This document shows positions 42,775 to 51,214 of a stretch of 64,000 nt of DNA, piece by piece (positions within the stretch are counted from its first letter, which is position 1; each line of letters opens with the position of its first letter). The position numbers were made by a program, and so were the translations under genes. A model generated the notes under the pieces. It made no database searches. It saw nothing but the letters and a program-made list of their open reading frames with translations, and was not told the origin of the DNA. Origin of the DNA: JAGLQA01 sp023135565 (GTDB taxonomy: Bacteria; Acidobacteriota; Aminicenantia; UBA2199); the NCBI GenBank assembly GCA_030639305.1, contig DAOWCY010000001.1, positions 65,832 through 129,831 on the forward strand, written 5' to 3'.

Positions 42775-42809
42775 ACTAACTTAAGCGTTTAGTGTGCCAT
42801 ATGGTACGC

Positions 42810-42857
42810 AAAAAGCACGATATCCTGCGCTGCCCGGTGCGGCGCAGGGTGCTTTTT
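42810..42857 (+). terminator. Hairpin terminator after the GTPase gene
   Basis: AAAAAGCAC (42810-42818) pairs with GTGCTTTTT (42849-42857), with an inner stem CCTGCGC/GCGCAGG. A stem with A-run and T-run can terminate transcription, 36 bases after the stop codon. Confidence 0.7.
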
Positions 42858-42863
42858 CCCGGT

Positions 42864-42917
42864 CCCGGGGCTGGGGGAAGCAGATTTTGCGGCAGCGCTA
42901 AAAATTTCAGCCCCGGG
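42864..42917 (+). promoter_or_regulatory. GC-rich stem-loop in front of carbamate kinase
   Basis: CCCGGGGCTG (42864-42873) is the exact inverse of CAGCCCCGGG (42908-42917), ending 17 bases before ATG 42935. The ribosome-binding site is weak (GGTG), so the stem may control translation. No known riboswitch was recognised. Confidence 0.5.
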
Positions 42918-42934
42918 CTAAAAACGGTGTACAG

Positions 42935-43903
42935 ATGAATAATAAATTGGCCCTTATAGCTTTCGGCGGTAATGCAATGCTTTCCGCCGAGGAGAAAGGC
43001 ACAGCCAAAGAGCAGTATAATAATGCAAAACATGCCGCCAAACTAATGGTCGATATCGTAAAAAAAGGTTATGAATTGATCATTGTTCACGGCAATGGCC
43101 CCCAGGTGGGAAATGTGTTACTGCAAATGGAAGCAGCCGCTAACATTGTCCCCCCTTTCCCTCTCGACGTGTGCGACGCCATGACTGAAGGAAGCATGGG
43201 CTATATGATGGAAAGAGCCATCCTTAACGAATTAAGAAAACAATCTATAGATAAGGAAGTGGTCACTCTCCTGACACAGGTCATCGTAGATAAGGAAGAC
43301 CGGGCCTTTACCAATCCCACCAAACCTATCGGCCCGTTTTACAATGCCTTTAGAGCAAAGCAGTTGAAAAAGGAGAACAAATGGGCCATGGTTGAAGACG
43401 CCGGCAGGGGATTCAGGAGGGTCGTTCCTTCTCCTAAGCCAATAGACATAGTCCCCAAAAAAGCCATCCGCTCCATGGTGGAGAAAGGCATCGTTGTTGT
43501 CGCGGCCGGAGGCGGAGGCATACCTGTTTTCTTAAATTACAACGGCTATGTGGAAGGAGTAGAGGCGGTCATCGACAAAGATTTCGCCTCTTCCTTGATT
43601 GCCAGGGAAGCCGGAGTGGATTTATTTATCATCTTAACCGGGGTTGACCGGGTAGTGGAGAATTTCGGCAAGGAGAACGCCGTACCCTTAAAAGTAATAG
43701 ATATAAAAAGAGCAGGGCAAATGCTTACTGAAGGGCAATTCCCTCCCGGTTCGATGGGGCCGAAGATATCCGCTTCCATCGAATATATCGAAGGTGGGGG
43801 AAAAGAAGTTTTGATCACATCCGCGGAAAAACTCAGGTTAGCGTTAATCGGAAGATCGGGAACCAGGATCGTAAGAGATTTAAAGAAAGATGCAAGGAGA
43901 TAA
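42935..43903 (+). CDS. arcC: Carbamate kinase
   Basis: 322 residues of the amino-acid-kinase fold; ALIAFGGNAML, IVHGNGPQVGNVLLQMEAA, PTKPIGPFY, VVVAAGGGGIPV and FPPGSMGPKISASIEYIEGG. Makes ATP and carbamate from carbamoyl phosphate in ureide or arginine breakdown. No ornithine-type carbamoyltransferase is in the window. It follows the cDPG-synthetase-like gene, an association typical of anaerobic purine-fermentation loci. The next gene begins 2 bases after its stop. Confidence 0.93.
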   Translation: MNNKLALIAFGGNAMLSAEEKGTAKEQYNNAKHAAKLMVDIVKKGYELIIVHGNGPQVGNVLLQMEAAANIVPPFPLDVCDAMTEGSMGYMMERAILNELRKQSIDKEVVTLLTQVIVDKEDRAFTNPTKPIGPFYNAFRAKQLKKENKWAMVEDAGRGFRRVVPSPKPIDIVPKKAIRSMVEKGIVVVAAGGGGIPVFLNYNGYVEGVEAVIDKDFASSLIAREAGVDLFIILTGVDRVVENFGKENAVPLKVIDIKRAGQMLTEGQFPPGSMGPKISASIEYIEGGGKEVLITSAEKLRLALIGRSGTRIVRDLKKDARR

Positions 43904-43905
43904 AA

Positions 43906-46218
43906 GTGGAAGTTAATCTTAATATAGAAAAGGAAGATGTCGGTTTTCTAAAAAAATATTTAGAAGGGAAGACCGTTCCCGTGGAGTTGGAGGAGATTGC
44001 TTACCAGGTAGCCCTCTTTAAAACCAGGGAGAAAAGAAGCAACAAGGTAATAGTCTACAGCCCCAATTGTGAATACAAAGCCGAAGATTTGATTTACAAA
44101 GAGTACCCCGGTAAAATTCCCGTCGGTTCAAAAAAGTATATAGAGATAGAGGAAGGAGTAGTACTCCGGGTAGCTGAAACCAAAGAAAGGTTCGGTTTTT
44201 TTGAAATAAAGTTATGTTATGAAGGCACCTCCGATTTCAAGAAATATACCGATTATTTAGACCGGCAGAAAATCGAACTGCTGCTGCCCCACAAACAGGA
44301 GAAGCCCTACGCGGAGCCTGAATATCTCGCTGAAGATATCGATCCCAGGCTGCAGCAGGCTCCCCTTTTAGAACGGGACTTTAATATTTTGAAGCGAAAA
44401 TTGGTCTCCGCTTTGAATAAAGAAGCGGATTTAGCTTTAGTCAGCAGAAAAGCGCTGCGCCAAAAGTACATCAAACCCATAGACGCCGAGGTATTCGACA
44501 AAATAAGAAATTTTTTGACGGAGAACAAAAAATCGACAGCCACCGAATTCTTAGTGGAGAACTTTGCCGGGATCGATCCCGGTTCAGAAGACTTTTCTTC
44601 TTATTGTTTTGCTTTGAACTATACGATGAAGACCGGCTACAAGATCGATTTCCAGCAGACCAACGATACCGGTTGGGGGAAATGGAATTTGATCTCCGTC
44701 ATCTACTATATGAAGAAAGATTCTATAATGAGTGAAACAAATCCTCTTTTAGACAGGGTGGTTTTGGGGGACAAGAAAAATATCGGCCAGAAAAGGAGAA
44801 AATTTGAAGAGGCTTTATTTATCGAAGGACCTACCAGGTATTATTTAACCCAGCGGGAAGTCACAGCCGGGGCGATAAATACGAAGCCGGGATTTTTCGA
44901 CTTAGGCGAGTCTATAGAAATTGAGATAATCGATGGAAAAACAAGGAAGCCCTATTTGTTTTATTATTACAGCGATGTAGATTTAATGATCGGCTTCAAG
45001 GAAATATACGAGAAATACAAAGTGCTGCAAGGCGCCGTTTTAAATTTCGAACAGTCGGCCGACGGCAAGTTGTATTTTAACATTCGCACCACCAAAAAAG
45101 GCACCATTGCCGATGTGATAGAATACGTGCCGGGAAAAAATGCCTTCAGGGCCATAGAAGAGAAGGCCGCCTCTCCTGTGTTTGCTTTCAAATCCATGTT
45201 TTTGGAGAGCACGGTTTTTAATACCATATATGAGCACATCGACGAATTCAGGAACATCGAAACTTTTAATAAATTGGTGCATAAAGTGTTCTTAGAGTTC
45301 GGCGTAAAAGAAAAAAATTACGAAATACATATTCTCCGGCTGCATCATATTTTAGACCTGATCTTTCCCACCGGTTTGAAGCTGGTAGAAGATATTCTCC
45401 TCAGTAACCCGGAATTTGTCCCTTCCGAAAAACTCTCCGGCGTTTTTTATCTCGACTCCGAAGTGGTCGCCGAGATCGAGGAGGCAGAGTACCGCAGGAA
45501 AGAGCTGGCTGTGGATGAAACGAAAAAAAAAAGGGAAGAGAGCAGGAAGCAGAAGAGAACTGAAGAGCAAAAGGTAAGAGATGAAATCAAGAAGAAAAGA
45601 GAAGAGAGGCGGAAGAAAAGAGAAGATGAGATGTTTTTAAAGGAGAAGTTGGAGAAAGAGAAAAAAGAGCGGGAAGAGAAAAGATTAGAAGAATTGAGGA
45701 AGAAAAAAGAAGCCCTAAAGAGAAAAAGCAAAGCGCCTAAATTCAAACCCAGGGAAAGCGAACTCAGGAAACGATTCTACAAGGAAGGTCAGTCGGGAAC
45801 CGGGGCAGTGGAGAAAGAAGCGGCGCTCAAGCAGGATTTCCCCAAGCCCAGGGCGGAAACCCCGGTAAAAGAATCACCGGGCCGGCCGGCGCACTCCAGG
45901 AAAGCGAAGAAGAAAGCGGCAGAAGAAAATGCCCCCAAAACCCCCAAAAAAATTGCGAAGAAACCGCTCGATGAAAGCATGAGTGAAGATGAGATCAAGA
46001 GCCAGATCAAGTTGGAAGAACTAAAGCAAACAGTAGCCGATAGGAAAGAGAGACCGTCCCAGGCTAAGAAAGAAAAGAAAGATAAAAAGATAGCTTACAG
46101 TGACGACGGCGGTTTTGGCGGCGCATTTGCTTCCAAGTTAGATGAAATAGTAAAAAAAGAAGACTCGAAAGAAGATTCAAAAGAAGAAGACAAAGAGAAA
46201 AAGAGTACTAAAAAATGA
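43906..46218 (+). CDS. Unknown protein with globular N-terminus and long Lys/Glu-rich tail
   Basis: 770 residues from GTG 43906, with AGGAG at 43894-43898 and no nearby ATG. The first 520 residues look globular and mixed alpha/beta (GFFEIKLCYEGTSDFKKYTD; QQTNDTGWGKWNLISVIYY). The last 250 are an extreme low-complexity helix of Lys, Arg and Glu, then Ala/Pro/Lys-rich sequence. No family is recognised. It sits 2 bases after arcC and overlaps nnr by 4, so it is co-expressed with both. The charged tail suggests nucleic-acid, ribosome or scaffold binding, but no enzymatic motif supports a specific role. Confidence 0.75.
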   Translation: MEVNLNIEKEDVGFLKKYLEGKTVPVELEEIAYQVALFKTREKRSNKVIVYSPNCEYKAEDLIYKEYPGKIPVGSKKYIEIEEGVVLRVAETKERFGFFEIKLCYEGTSDFKKYTDYLDRQKIELLLPHKQEKPYAEPEYLAEDIDPRLQQAPLLERDFNILKRKLVSALNKEADLALVSRKALRQKYIKPIDAEVFDKIRNFLTENKKSTATEFLVENFAGIDPGSEDFSSYCFALNYTMKTGYKIDFQQTNDTGWGKWNLISVIYYMKKDSIMSETNPLLDRVVLGDKKNIGQKRRKFEEALFIEGPTRYYLTQREVTAGAINTKPGFFDLGESIEIEIIDGKTRKPYLFYYYSDVDLMIGFKEIYEKYKVLQGAVLNFEQSADGKLYFNIRTTKKGTIADVIEYVPGKNAFRAIEEKAASPVFAFKSMFLESTVFNTIYEHIDEFRNIETFNKLVHKVFLEFGVKEKNYEIHILRLHHILDLIFPTGLKLVEDILLSNPEFVPSEKLSGVFYLDSEVVAEIEEAEYRRKELAVDETKKKREESRKQKRTEEQKVRDEIKKKREERRKKREDEMFLKEKLEKEKKEREEKRLEELRKKKEALKRKSKAPKFKPRESELRKRFYKEGQSGTGAVEKEAALKQDFPKPRAETPVKESPGRPAHSRKAKKKAAEENAPKTPKKIAKKPLDESMSEDEIKSQIKLEELKQTVADRKERPSQAKKEKKDKKIAYSDDGGFGGAFASKLDEIVKKEDSKEDSKEEDKEKKSTKK

Positions 46219-47777
46219 AGCTGTTATATTCGTCCTGGATGCAGCAGTTGGATGCTGAAACCATAGAAAATATCGGCATCCCAGCCATTGTTTTGATGGA
46301 AAACGCCTCACAGGGAGCAGCCGCTTTTTTCCGGGAGGAATTTCCTTTAGAAAAGTATAAAAGCCTGGTTGTTTTAGCCGGGAAAGGGAATAATGGTGGA
46401 GACGGCATTGCCGTGGGCAGGATTTTGTACCAACAGGGGTATAATGTGGAGTTTATCCTGTTAGCAGCCCCGGAGAAGCTAAATTCCGACCCGGCCATAA
46501 ACTTCAATATCATAAAAAATTTAGGTCTTTCTTATTCGGTAATAAAGGACAGCCCGGAACTAACCGCCCGCTTAAAAAAATACTACCCCGCCGAAACCTT
46601 TATCATCGATGCTATCTTCGGCACCGGCATAACGAAACCGGTCAAAGAGGGATTATATAAAGAAGTCATCAAGGGCATCAACGAATCGGGTTTACTCGCT
46701 GCCGCCATAGACATTCCATCCGGGCTGTCGGAATCTTTCCTGCCCGCAGCCGGAGCTCATGTTCGAGCCGCGGTAACCGCTACTTTTCAAAGCCTCAAAG
46801 TATCACACCTCTACCCGGACGGCAATAAGCACTGCGGAAAAATTAAGGTTATCGACATCGGGATTCCCCGGCGCTTGCTCGACCGTGAAGAGTATTATAT
46901 CCACCTGATCACTCCCGCTGATTTTAGACATTTATTCGTTAAACGGGAAGTGGATGCTCATAAAGGTCATTTCGGCCATACCTTGAATATTTCCGGTTCT
47001 ATAGAGAAGCCCGGAGCCGGGATATTGAGCGCCTTTTCCGCTCTCAAATCCGGGGCCGGTTTATGTACCGCCGCCGTTTGTTTTGAAAACCGTACTATCG
47101 CTGTGGCAGCGCACCCGGAACTAATGACCCTGATCTATAAAGATAAAAAGGATATATTAAAAAGGCTGCCCGAATTTAATGCTGTACTGGCAGGGCCCGG
47201 CCTGGGTGACGGCGCCGGTACTTATGAGATCGTCTCCATGCTGTTAGAGCACTCCCCCGCGCCTATAGTGTTGGACGCCGACGCAGTCAATGTGCTTCAG
47301 GAGCGCCGGGAAATCCTCAAGCAGGAGCGAGTGCCGCCGGTAGTAATTACCCCACATCCCGCCGAATTTTCCCGTCTCAGCGGCCTCTCTAAAAAAGAGA
47401 TATTGGCGGATCGCATCGGCGTCAGCCGCGATTTTGCCCGGGAGTATAATGTCTACGTGGTTTTAAAAGGGCATCACACCGTGATCGCCACCCCCAGCGG
47501 CCAGGTATTCTTGAACCAAAGCGGTAATCCCGGCATGGCCACAGCCGGCAGTGGGGATGTATTGTGCGGCATGTTGGCCGGTATGATTTCGCAGTTTACA
47601 GGCAAGTTTCCTTTAGCAGTCATACTGCAAGCCGCAGTGTTCATTCATGGTTATGCCGCCGATAAAGCGGTTGAAAAAGTCGGGGAAATCAGCCTCACCG
47701 CCGCGGACATCATAGAACATATCCCCGCAGCCATACAGGGTTTAGATGATTACAAAAGCCAATTCTTGTTCTCCTGA
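46215..47777 (+). CDS. nnr: Bifunctional NAD(P)HX epimerase/dehydratase
   Basis: 520 residues. The N-terminal YjeF epimerase domain has VVLAGKGNNGGDGIAVGR, DAIFGTGITKPV and DIPSGLS. The C-terminal dehydratase domain has KSGAGLCTAAV, HPAEFSRLSG and the ATP/ADP site GNPGMATAGSGDVLCGMLAG. It repairs hydrated NAD(P)H. ATGA overlap with the unknown 770-residue protein and 32-base overlap with tsaE. Confidence 0.94.
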   Translation: MKLLYSSWMQQLDAETIENIGIPAIVLMENASQGAAAFFREEFPLEKYKSLVVLAGKGNNGGDGIAVGRILYQQGYNVEFILLAAPEKLNSDPAINFNIIKNLGLSYSVIKDSPELTARLKKYYPAETFIIDAIFGTGITKPVKEGLYKEVIKGINESGLLAAAIDIPSGLSESFLPAAGAHVRAAVTATFQSLKVSHLYPDGNKHCGKIKVIDIGIPRRLLDREEYYIHLITPADFRHLFVKREVDAHKGHFGHTLNISGSIEKPGAGILSAFSALKSGAGLCTAAVCFENRTIAVAAHPELMTLIYKDKKDILKRLPEFNAVLAGPGLGDGAGTYEIVSMLLEHSPAPIVLDADAVNVLQERREILKQERVPPVVITPHPAEFSRLSGLSKKEILADRIGVSRDFAREYNVYVVLKGHHTVIATPSGQVFLNQSGNPGMATAGSGDVLCGMLAGMISQFTGKFPLAVILQAAVFIHGYAADKAVEKVGEISLTAADIIEHIPAAIQGLDDYKSQFLFS

Positions 47778-48192
47778 AGAGACCTATCGAGTCGGGGAGA
47801 AAATCGGCAGCGCATTAAAAGGCCGGGAGATTATTCTTTTATCCGGTGAATTGGGAGCCGGGAAAACGCTGTTGACTAAAGGCATTGCCGCTGCTATCGG
47901 GATTGACCCCGGTGAAATTGTCAGTCCTACTTTTACTATCATGAACTGTTTTGAAGGCAAATATTTTTTATATCACATCGATCTTTACCGTTTAGGGGAG
48001 AATTTAAAGCGCATGACCGACGGATTACCGGAGATCGATGATAATATCGACGAAGGGGTTATCGTTATCGAATGGGCGCAGTACTTGCCCGGATTATATT
48101 TCCAGTTAAAGAATTCCGTAAAAGTAGATATCAAGGTTATAGAAGAAAACACCCGGGAGATTAGTGTGCAACCGGGACGGGCGTTCTATTAG
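47746..48192 (+). CDS. tsaE: tRNA threonylcarbamoyladenosine biosynthesis ATPase TsaE
   Basis: 148 residues; Walker A SGELGAGKTLLTKGIAAA, VSPTFTIMNCFEG, YHIDLYRLG, and VIEWAQYLP. Takes part in t6A formation on tRNA. Starts inside nnr, the common bacterial nnr-tsaE gene order. ATG 47746 is the family start; no upstream alternative is needed. Confidence 0.93.
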   Translation: MITKANSCSPEETYRVGEKIGSALKGREIILLSGELGAGKTLLTKGIAAAIGIDPGEIVSPTFTIMNCFEGKYFLYHIDLYRLGENLKRMTDGLPEIDDNIDEGVIVIEWAQYLPGLYFQLKNSVKVDIKVIEENTREISVQPGRAFY

Positions 48193-48223
48193 AAAAAAAA
48201 TTAGCCTACCATGAAATTACTCT

Positions 48224-48324
48224 GCCTCCGGCGGCCCTGCCGGGGGCCAAACTTTTGAAAAAGTTTGATCAAAACTTCTGATTATTTAAAAGCAAAAGCG
48301 CTCACCCGCTGCCCCTGCCGGAGG
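48224..48324. repeat. Palindromic arm with GC-box remnant
   Basis: GCCTCCGGCGGCCCTGCCGG, GGGCCAAACTTTTGAAAAAG, then AGCAAAAGCGCTCACCCGCT and GCCGGAGG. Its left flank (AAATTAGCCTACCATGAAAT) is nearly the same as that of the copy at 53543-53681, so flank and element spread together. Confidence 0.8.
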
Positions 48325-48515
48325 TTATTTCATCGTCTCCGGGCGAGGTTCGCATCATGATCGAGAAGCCAAAATTCCCCTCTTCGAGAGGGGTGGTTCC
48401 GAGGAACGAGGAAGCGGGGTGTGTTAGCTCGTCGAAAAGCACCACCGCTTAACCTCTCCTCCACGCGAGTGGGCTTGCTTAATTTCATCGTTTCCGGGTG
48501 AGGCGCGCATCATGA
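48325..48515. repeat. Pair of 35-bp direct repeats
   Basis: 48325-48360 and 48481-48515 share a sequence of the form TTTCATCGTYTCCGGGYGAG plus GCGCATCATGA with a few changes. Between them lie CCCCTCTTCGAGAGGGG and no gene. Possibly the ends of a decayed element. Confidence 0.6.
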
Positions 48516-48587
48516 AGGGGAAAAAAATTAGCCTGTCCTCTTTTTTTCCCCCTTGCAAAAAATCCCGTTTTGTTTTAAAATATAGTT

Positions 48588-49016
48588 ATGACAGTTAACA
48601 AAAACAAACCGGATTCAAAACCTACCGACCCGAAAGGCGAAGTCATTACAACCGAAACCTGCAAATCCTGGTTAGGAGACGACGGTATCGTCTGGTCCAT
48701 TATGCTTCCCCAGGCAGTGGAAACTATCGAAACAGCAAAAAAAAACACCGCCGCGGGCGTTACACTCAGCGGCGGTAAAAAACGCCCCCTACTGTTGGAT
48801 ATGAGCAAAATAAAATCAATGAACAAAGAAGCACGGGACTATTATGCCCGGGGCGATAAAAGAGAATCCTGCGAGAAAGCCGTGGCGCTGATCATTAAAT
48901 CTCCTATCAGCAGGATTTTGGGGAATTTCTTCCTGGGTTTTAATAAACCCACGGAACCGACCAAACTGTTTACCGACGAAAAAAAAGCCCTCGAATGGCT
49001 TAAAACCTTCTTGTAA
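48588..49016 (+). CDS. STAS/SEC14-like (DUF7793-type) protein
   Basis: 142 residues; GEVITTETCKSWLGDDGIVW near the start and SPISRILGNFFLGFNKPTEP with a final KKALEWLKTFL are characteristic of a family of SpoIIAA/STAS- or SEC14-like small proteins. They may bind lipids or act as regulators; the molecular role is unknown. The gene overlaps trmL by 1 base (TAATG), suggesting coupling. Confidence 0.72.
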   Translation: MTVNKNKPDSKPTDPKGEVITTETCKSWLGDDGIVWSIMLPQAVETIETAKKNTAAGVTLSGGKKRPLLLDMSKIKSMNKEARDYYARGDKRESCEKAVALIIKSPISRILGNFFLGFNKPTEPTKLFTDEKKALEWLKTFL

Positions 49017-49654
49017 TGACAACCGGCAGGCCAGGAGACAATACCGCTTTCTGCCCGGAAGTGGTGCTGCTTGAACCGGAGATTCCTCAAAATACGGGAA
49101 ACATTGCCCGCACCTGTGCGGTATTAGGTTGTCCCCTGCACCTGATCGAACCTTTGGGATTCTCGCTGCAGGACCGCTACCTGCGCCGGGCCGGTTTGGA
49201 TTACTGGCATTTAGTCGATGTAAAATGCTATCCCAATCTCCAGGCGTTTTTCACCGCGGCTTTGGGCAATACCGTTGATTTAGGAGCAAAAACGCTCCCT
49301 GCGGCGAAGCCGCTTATTGCCCCTCCACGCGAGTGGGGTTTAGGAGAAAAACCGCAAGCGAAAGTTTTTGCCGGGGTGCAGGGGGACCGGGCAGTGCAAA
49401 AGGATTTTTTCTTTTTTACGAAAAAAGGGGAACGCAGCTATCATGAAGCACAATTCAGGGGGCAAGTTTATCTCTTTTTCGGCAAGGAAACCGGCGGTCT
49501 TCCCGGTGATCTGCTGGCCCGCTTCCCGGACTGCCGTTACCGCATCCCCATGCGGCCGGAAGCCCGCTCACTCAACCTGTCTAATGCCGCCGCAGTGGTT
49601 CTTTATGAAGCTTTCCGGCAGAACGGTTTCCCCGGGTTAGCAGCGGGAAAGTAA
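49016..49654 (+). CDS. trmL: TrmL-like tRNA (cytidine-34)-2'-O-methyltransferase with a repeat-encoded insertion
   Basis: 212 residues against about 155 for usual TrmL. SPOUT motifs: LLEPEIPQNTGNIARTCAVL, FFFFTKKGERSYHEAQFRG, LFFGKETGGLP, and RSLNLSNAAAVVLYEAFRQ. It methylates the wobble base of some tRNAs. Extra residues sit between VDVKCYPNLQAFFTAA and the FFFTKKG strand; part (about 90-111) is encoded by a GC-box repeat at 49283-49346. All catalytic motifs remain, so the enzyme may still work. Confidence 0.87.
   Translation: MTTGRPGDNTAFCPEVVLLEPEIPQNTGNIARTCAVLGCPLHLIEPLGFSLQDRYLRRAGLDYWHLVDVKCYPNLQAFFTAALGNTVDLGAKTLPAAKPLIAPPREWGLGEKPQAKVFAGVQGDRAVQKDFFFFTKKGERSYHEAQFRGQVYLFFGKETGGLPGDLLARFPDCRYRIPMRPEARSLNLSNAAAVVLYEAFRQNGFPGLAAGK
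49283..49346 (+). repeat. GC-box cassette read in frame inside trmL
   Basis: GCGGCGAAGCCGCTTATTGC and CCTCCACGCGAGTGGGGTTTAG are the same ordered blocks as in the intergenic cassettes at 15056-15260. In frame, no stop, it codes for about 21 residues (LPAAKPLIAPPREWG included). Confidence 0.83.
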
Positions 49655-49662
49655 GCGGTTGT

Positions 49663-50184
49663 CTATAATAAACCGGCGGCGGTTTCTAATCCTACTTCGG
49701 ATACCCGGTATTTTTTCCTGGCGTGTTTGCCCTGCTCTCCTGTTTTGATTTCGTCTAAAAGAGGAGGTTCTCCCTGCAGGATGTTGTTAATCGAATTTGA
49801 AATATTGCTGACCCGTTGATTTATCCTTTTTAACCGGAAACTAATATCATAAGTGGAAATTTCCTTATAATCGAATCGCTCCTGTAAAAAAGCTGCCATT
49901 AATAAAATTTTATCGGTTGAGGTTTTTACCCTGGCTTCTGAGAATAAATCTAAGGCTGTATCATAATCTTTTATCTCTCTTTTTTGGAATTTTTTAATGG
50001 CCGAGCCCGCCTCTCCCGCCGCGAATTGTTCAGCACCGGATTCTTGCCCGCCGGGCAGCTTGCCCCCACCTTTAAGAAACTTCGCTTTCAGCCATTTTAT
50101 GATTCTTTTCTTTTCCCGCTTTTCAAGGTCTTTTAGGGCATTGAATACCAAATCTAAAGCAATGATTTCCGGGTCTTCATTCAT
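49663..50184 (-). CDS. Hypothetical protein with possible winged-helix C-terminus
   Basis: 173 residues. The N-terminal helix (DLVFNALKDLEKREKKRII) is followed by a Gly/Ala-rich linker, then a helical region and a C-terminal HARKKYRVSEVGLETAAGLL that resembles the wing and last helix of small DNA-binding proteins. No family assigned. Convergent with trmL (8 bases). Preceded by GGAG. Confidence 0.6.
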   Translation of the reverse strand: MNEDPEIIALDLVFNALKDLEKREKKRIIKWLKAKFLKGGGKLPGGQESGAEQFAAGEAGSAIKKFQKREIKDYDTALDLFSEARVKTSTDKILLMAAFLQERFDYKEISTYDISFRLKRINQRVSNISNSINNILQGEPPLLDEIKTGEQGKHARKKYRVSEVGLETAAGLL

Positions 50185-50540
50185 TGTTTGACTCCTTTAT
50201 TTAATCATTCGAAATACGTTTTCATATTGAGTTTGAAAAAAAATGCTTGATGGTTGAGAAGTCGAGTATCGTAAGAGGTGTTTCTTAATACCACAGTGTA
50301 AAGGGATAACGTTTTTTCAAGGTAAAGCTTGAAAAAAAGCCGCTTTACGATGATAGAAAGTCGAATTATGTTTAAGATGCTGCTTGGTACCACCGTGCAA
50401 TAGCATAATGTATCATAAAAATCAAAAAAGTGCAAATTTTTTATTGAAAAAAGTGGACCTGGGCGGACGGCGTCCGCACCCTATGAGGGGCCTGGAAGTT
50501 ATATACCCGATTGGATTGACCGGAAAGCTTGTTTTTTGGG
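50185..50540. other. Gene-free stretch with decayed leader-type repeat
   Basis: Contains TTTCTTAATACCACAGTGTA (50280-50299) and AAGCTTGAAAAAAAGCCGC, as in the glycosyltransferase leader at 39737-39786, but the hairpin stem no longer pairs. Another degraded copy (TTGGTACCACCGTGCAATAG) is at 50385-50404. No gene is seen. Confidence 0.5.
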
Positions 50541-50569
50541 TTGACAAAAAGGGAATTTAATGGCATAAC
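50541..50569 (+). promoter_or_regulatory. Promoter of the 54-residue gene
   Basis: TTGACA (50541-50546), 17-base spacer, CATAAC (50564-50569), then GGAGG 8 bases before ATG 50602. Confidence 0.6.
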
Positions 50570-50601
50570 ATTTTTTTAAGACAGCTTGAAGGAGGTTGAT
50601 T

Positions 50602-50766
50602 ATGGCTTTCTGGAACAAAAAAGCGGCTGCAGACCCGGAAAAACAGTATAAGAAACTAAAAAAATACTGTAAGCAAGTGCTGCAAATGAACGAAGAAGAC
50701 GCAGAAAAAAAAGCAAGGGAGTGGTTAAATACTGTAGGTAAAAAACTCGACCACCTGAAAAAATAA
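50602..50766 (+). CDS. Small charged hypothetical protein
   Basis: 54 residues (MAFWNKKAAADPEKQYKKLK at the start), Lys-rich, helical, one Cys. It has a promoter and a strong GGAGG ribosome-binding site and ends at TAA 50764-50766. No family is recognised; similar small basic helical proteins can bind nucleic acid or membranes. Confidence 0.6.
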   Translation: MAFWNKKAAADPEKQYKKLKKYCKQVLQMNEEDAEKKAREWLNTVGKKLDHLKK

Positions 50767-50858
50767 CGCAGTGCTCCTGCCCCATACGAACGGGAATCCA
50801 ATAGTGCCGAATTCGTTGTTCATAAAAGCGGCTCACATTTATAAATTTCCAGGTCTGG

Positions 50859-50885
50859 GGCTTATAGGCTCCCCGCGCCGCGGGG
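50859..50885. repeat. GC-box fragment at the 3' end of a gene
   Basis: GGCTTATAGGCTCC followed by CCGCGCCGCGGGG; directly precedes the stop (minus strand) of the 107-residue gene. A similar fragment is at 51401-51427 (GGGGCTTATAGGTTGGGTGC). Confidence 0.65.
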
Positions 50886-50890
50886 TGGTG

Positions 50891-51214
50891 TTATACAGTG
50901 GCTTTGTGGAGTTGTCTCTTGAGCCTGTGAATCATACGCAGGGCGGTTTTCAATTCGGTTCTTTTGCGGGCGGTTAGAGCTTCATCACGTCTTTTTTTCC
51001 AGGATTTGATCTGGGCTTTAATGGGAGATTTATCCACTCCTACAACCTCATGGTGTTCCCGCATATCGAGACCGAGAGCTTTACAAACGGCTTCCAGGAG
51101 AGGTTCTTTATTCAACTCGGTGTAGCCCTGTACCGCCTCATGTTCTATGCCGGCTGCGATCTCACGTAGTTCGTCGATGTTTTTCTTCTTAAGTTCCACA
51201 TAAGTATGTTCCAT
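50891..51214 (-). CDS. Conserved hypothetical protein with Rho-N/SAP-like N-terminus
   Basis: 107 residues; YVELKKKNIDELREIAAGIE and NKEPLLEAVCKALGL give a Rho_N/SAP-like helix-extended-loop-helix. The second half is a basic helical hairpin (LKTALRMIHRLKRQLHKATV). The family occurs in many Acidobacteriota and Deltaproteobacteria without known function. AGG-rich ribosome-binding site upstream. Possibly binds RNA or DNA. Confidence 0.72.
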   Translation of the reverse strand: MEHTYVELKKKNIDELREIAAGIEHEAVQGYTELNKEPLLEAVCKALGLDMREHHEVVGVDKSPIKAQIKSWKKRRDEALTARKRTELKTALRMIHRLKRQLHKATV

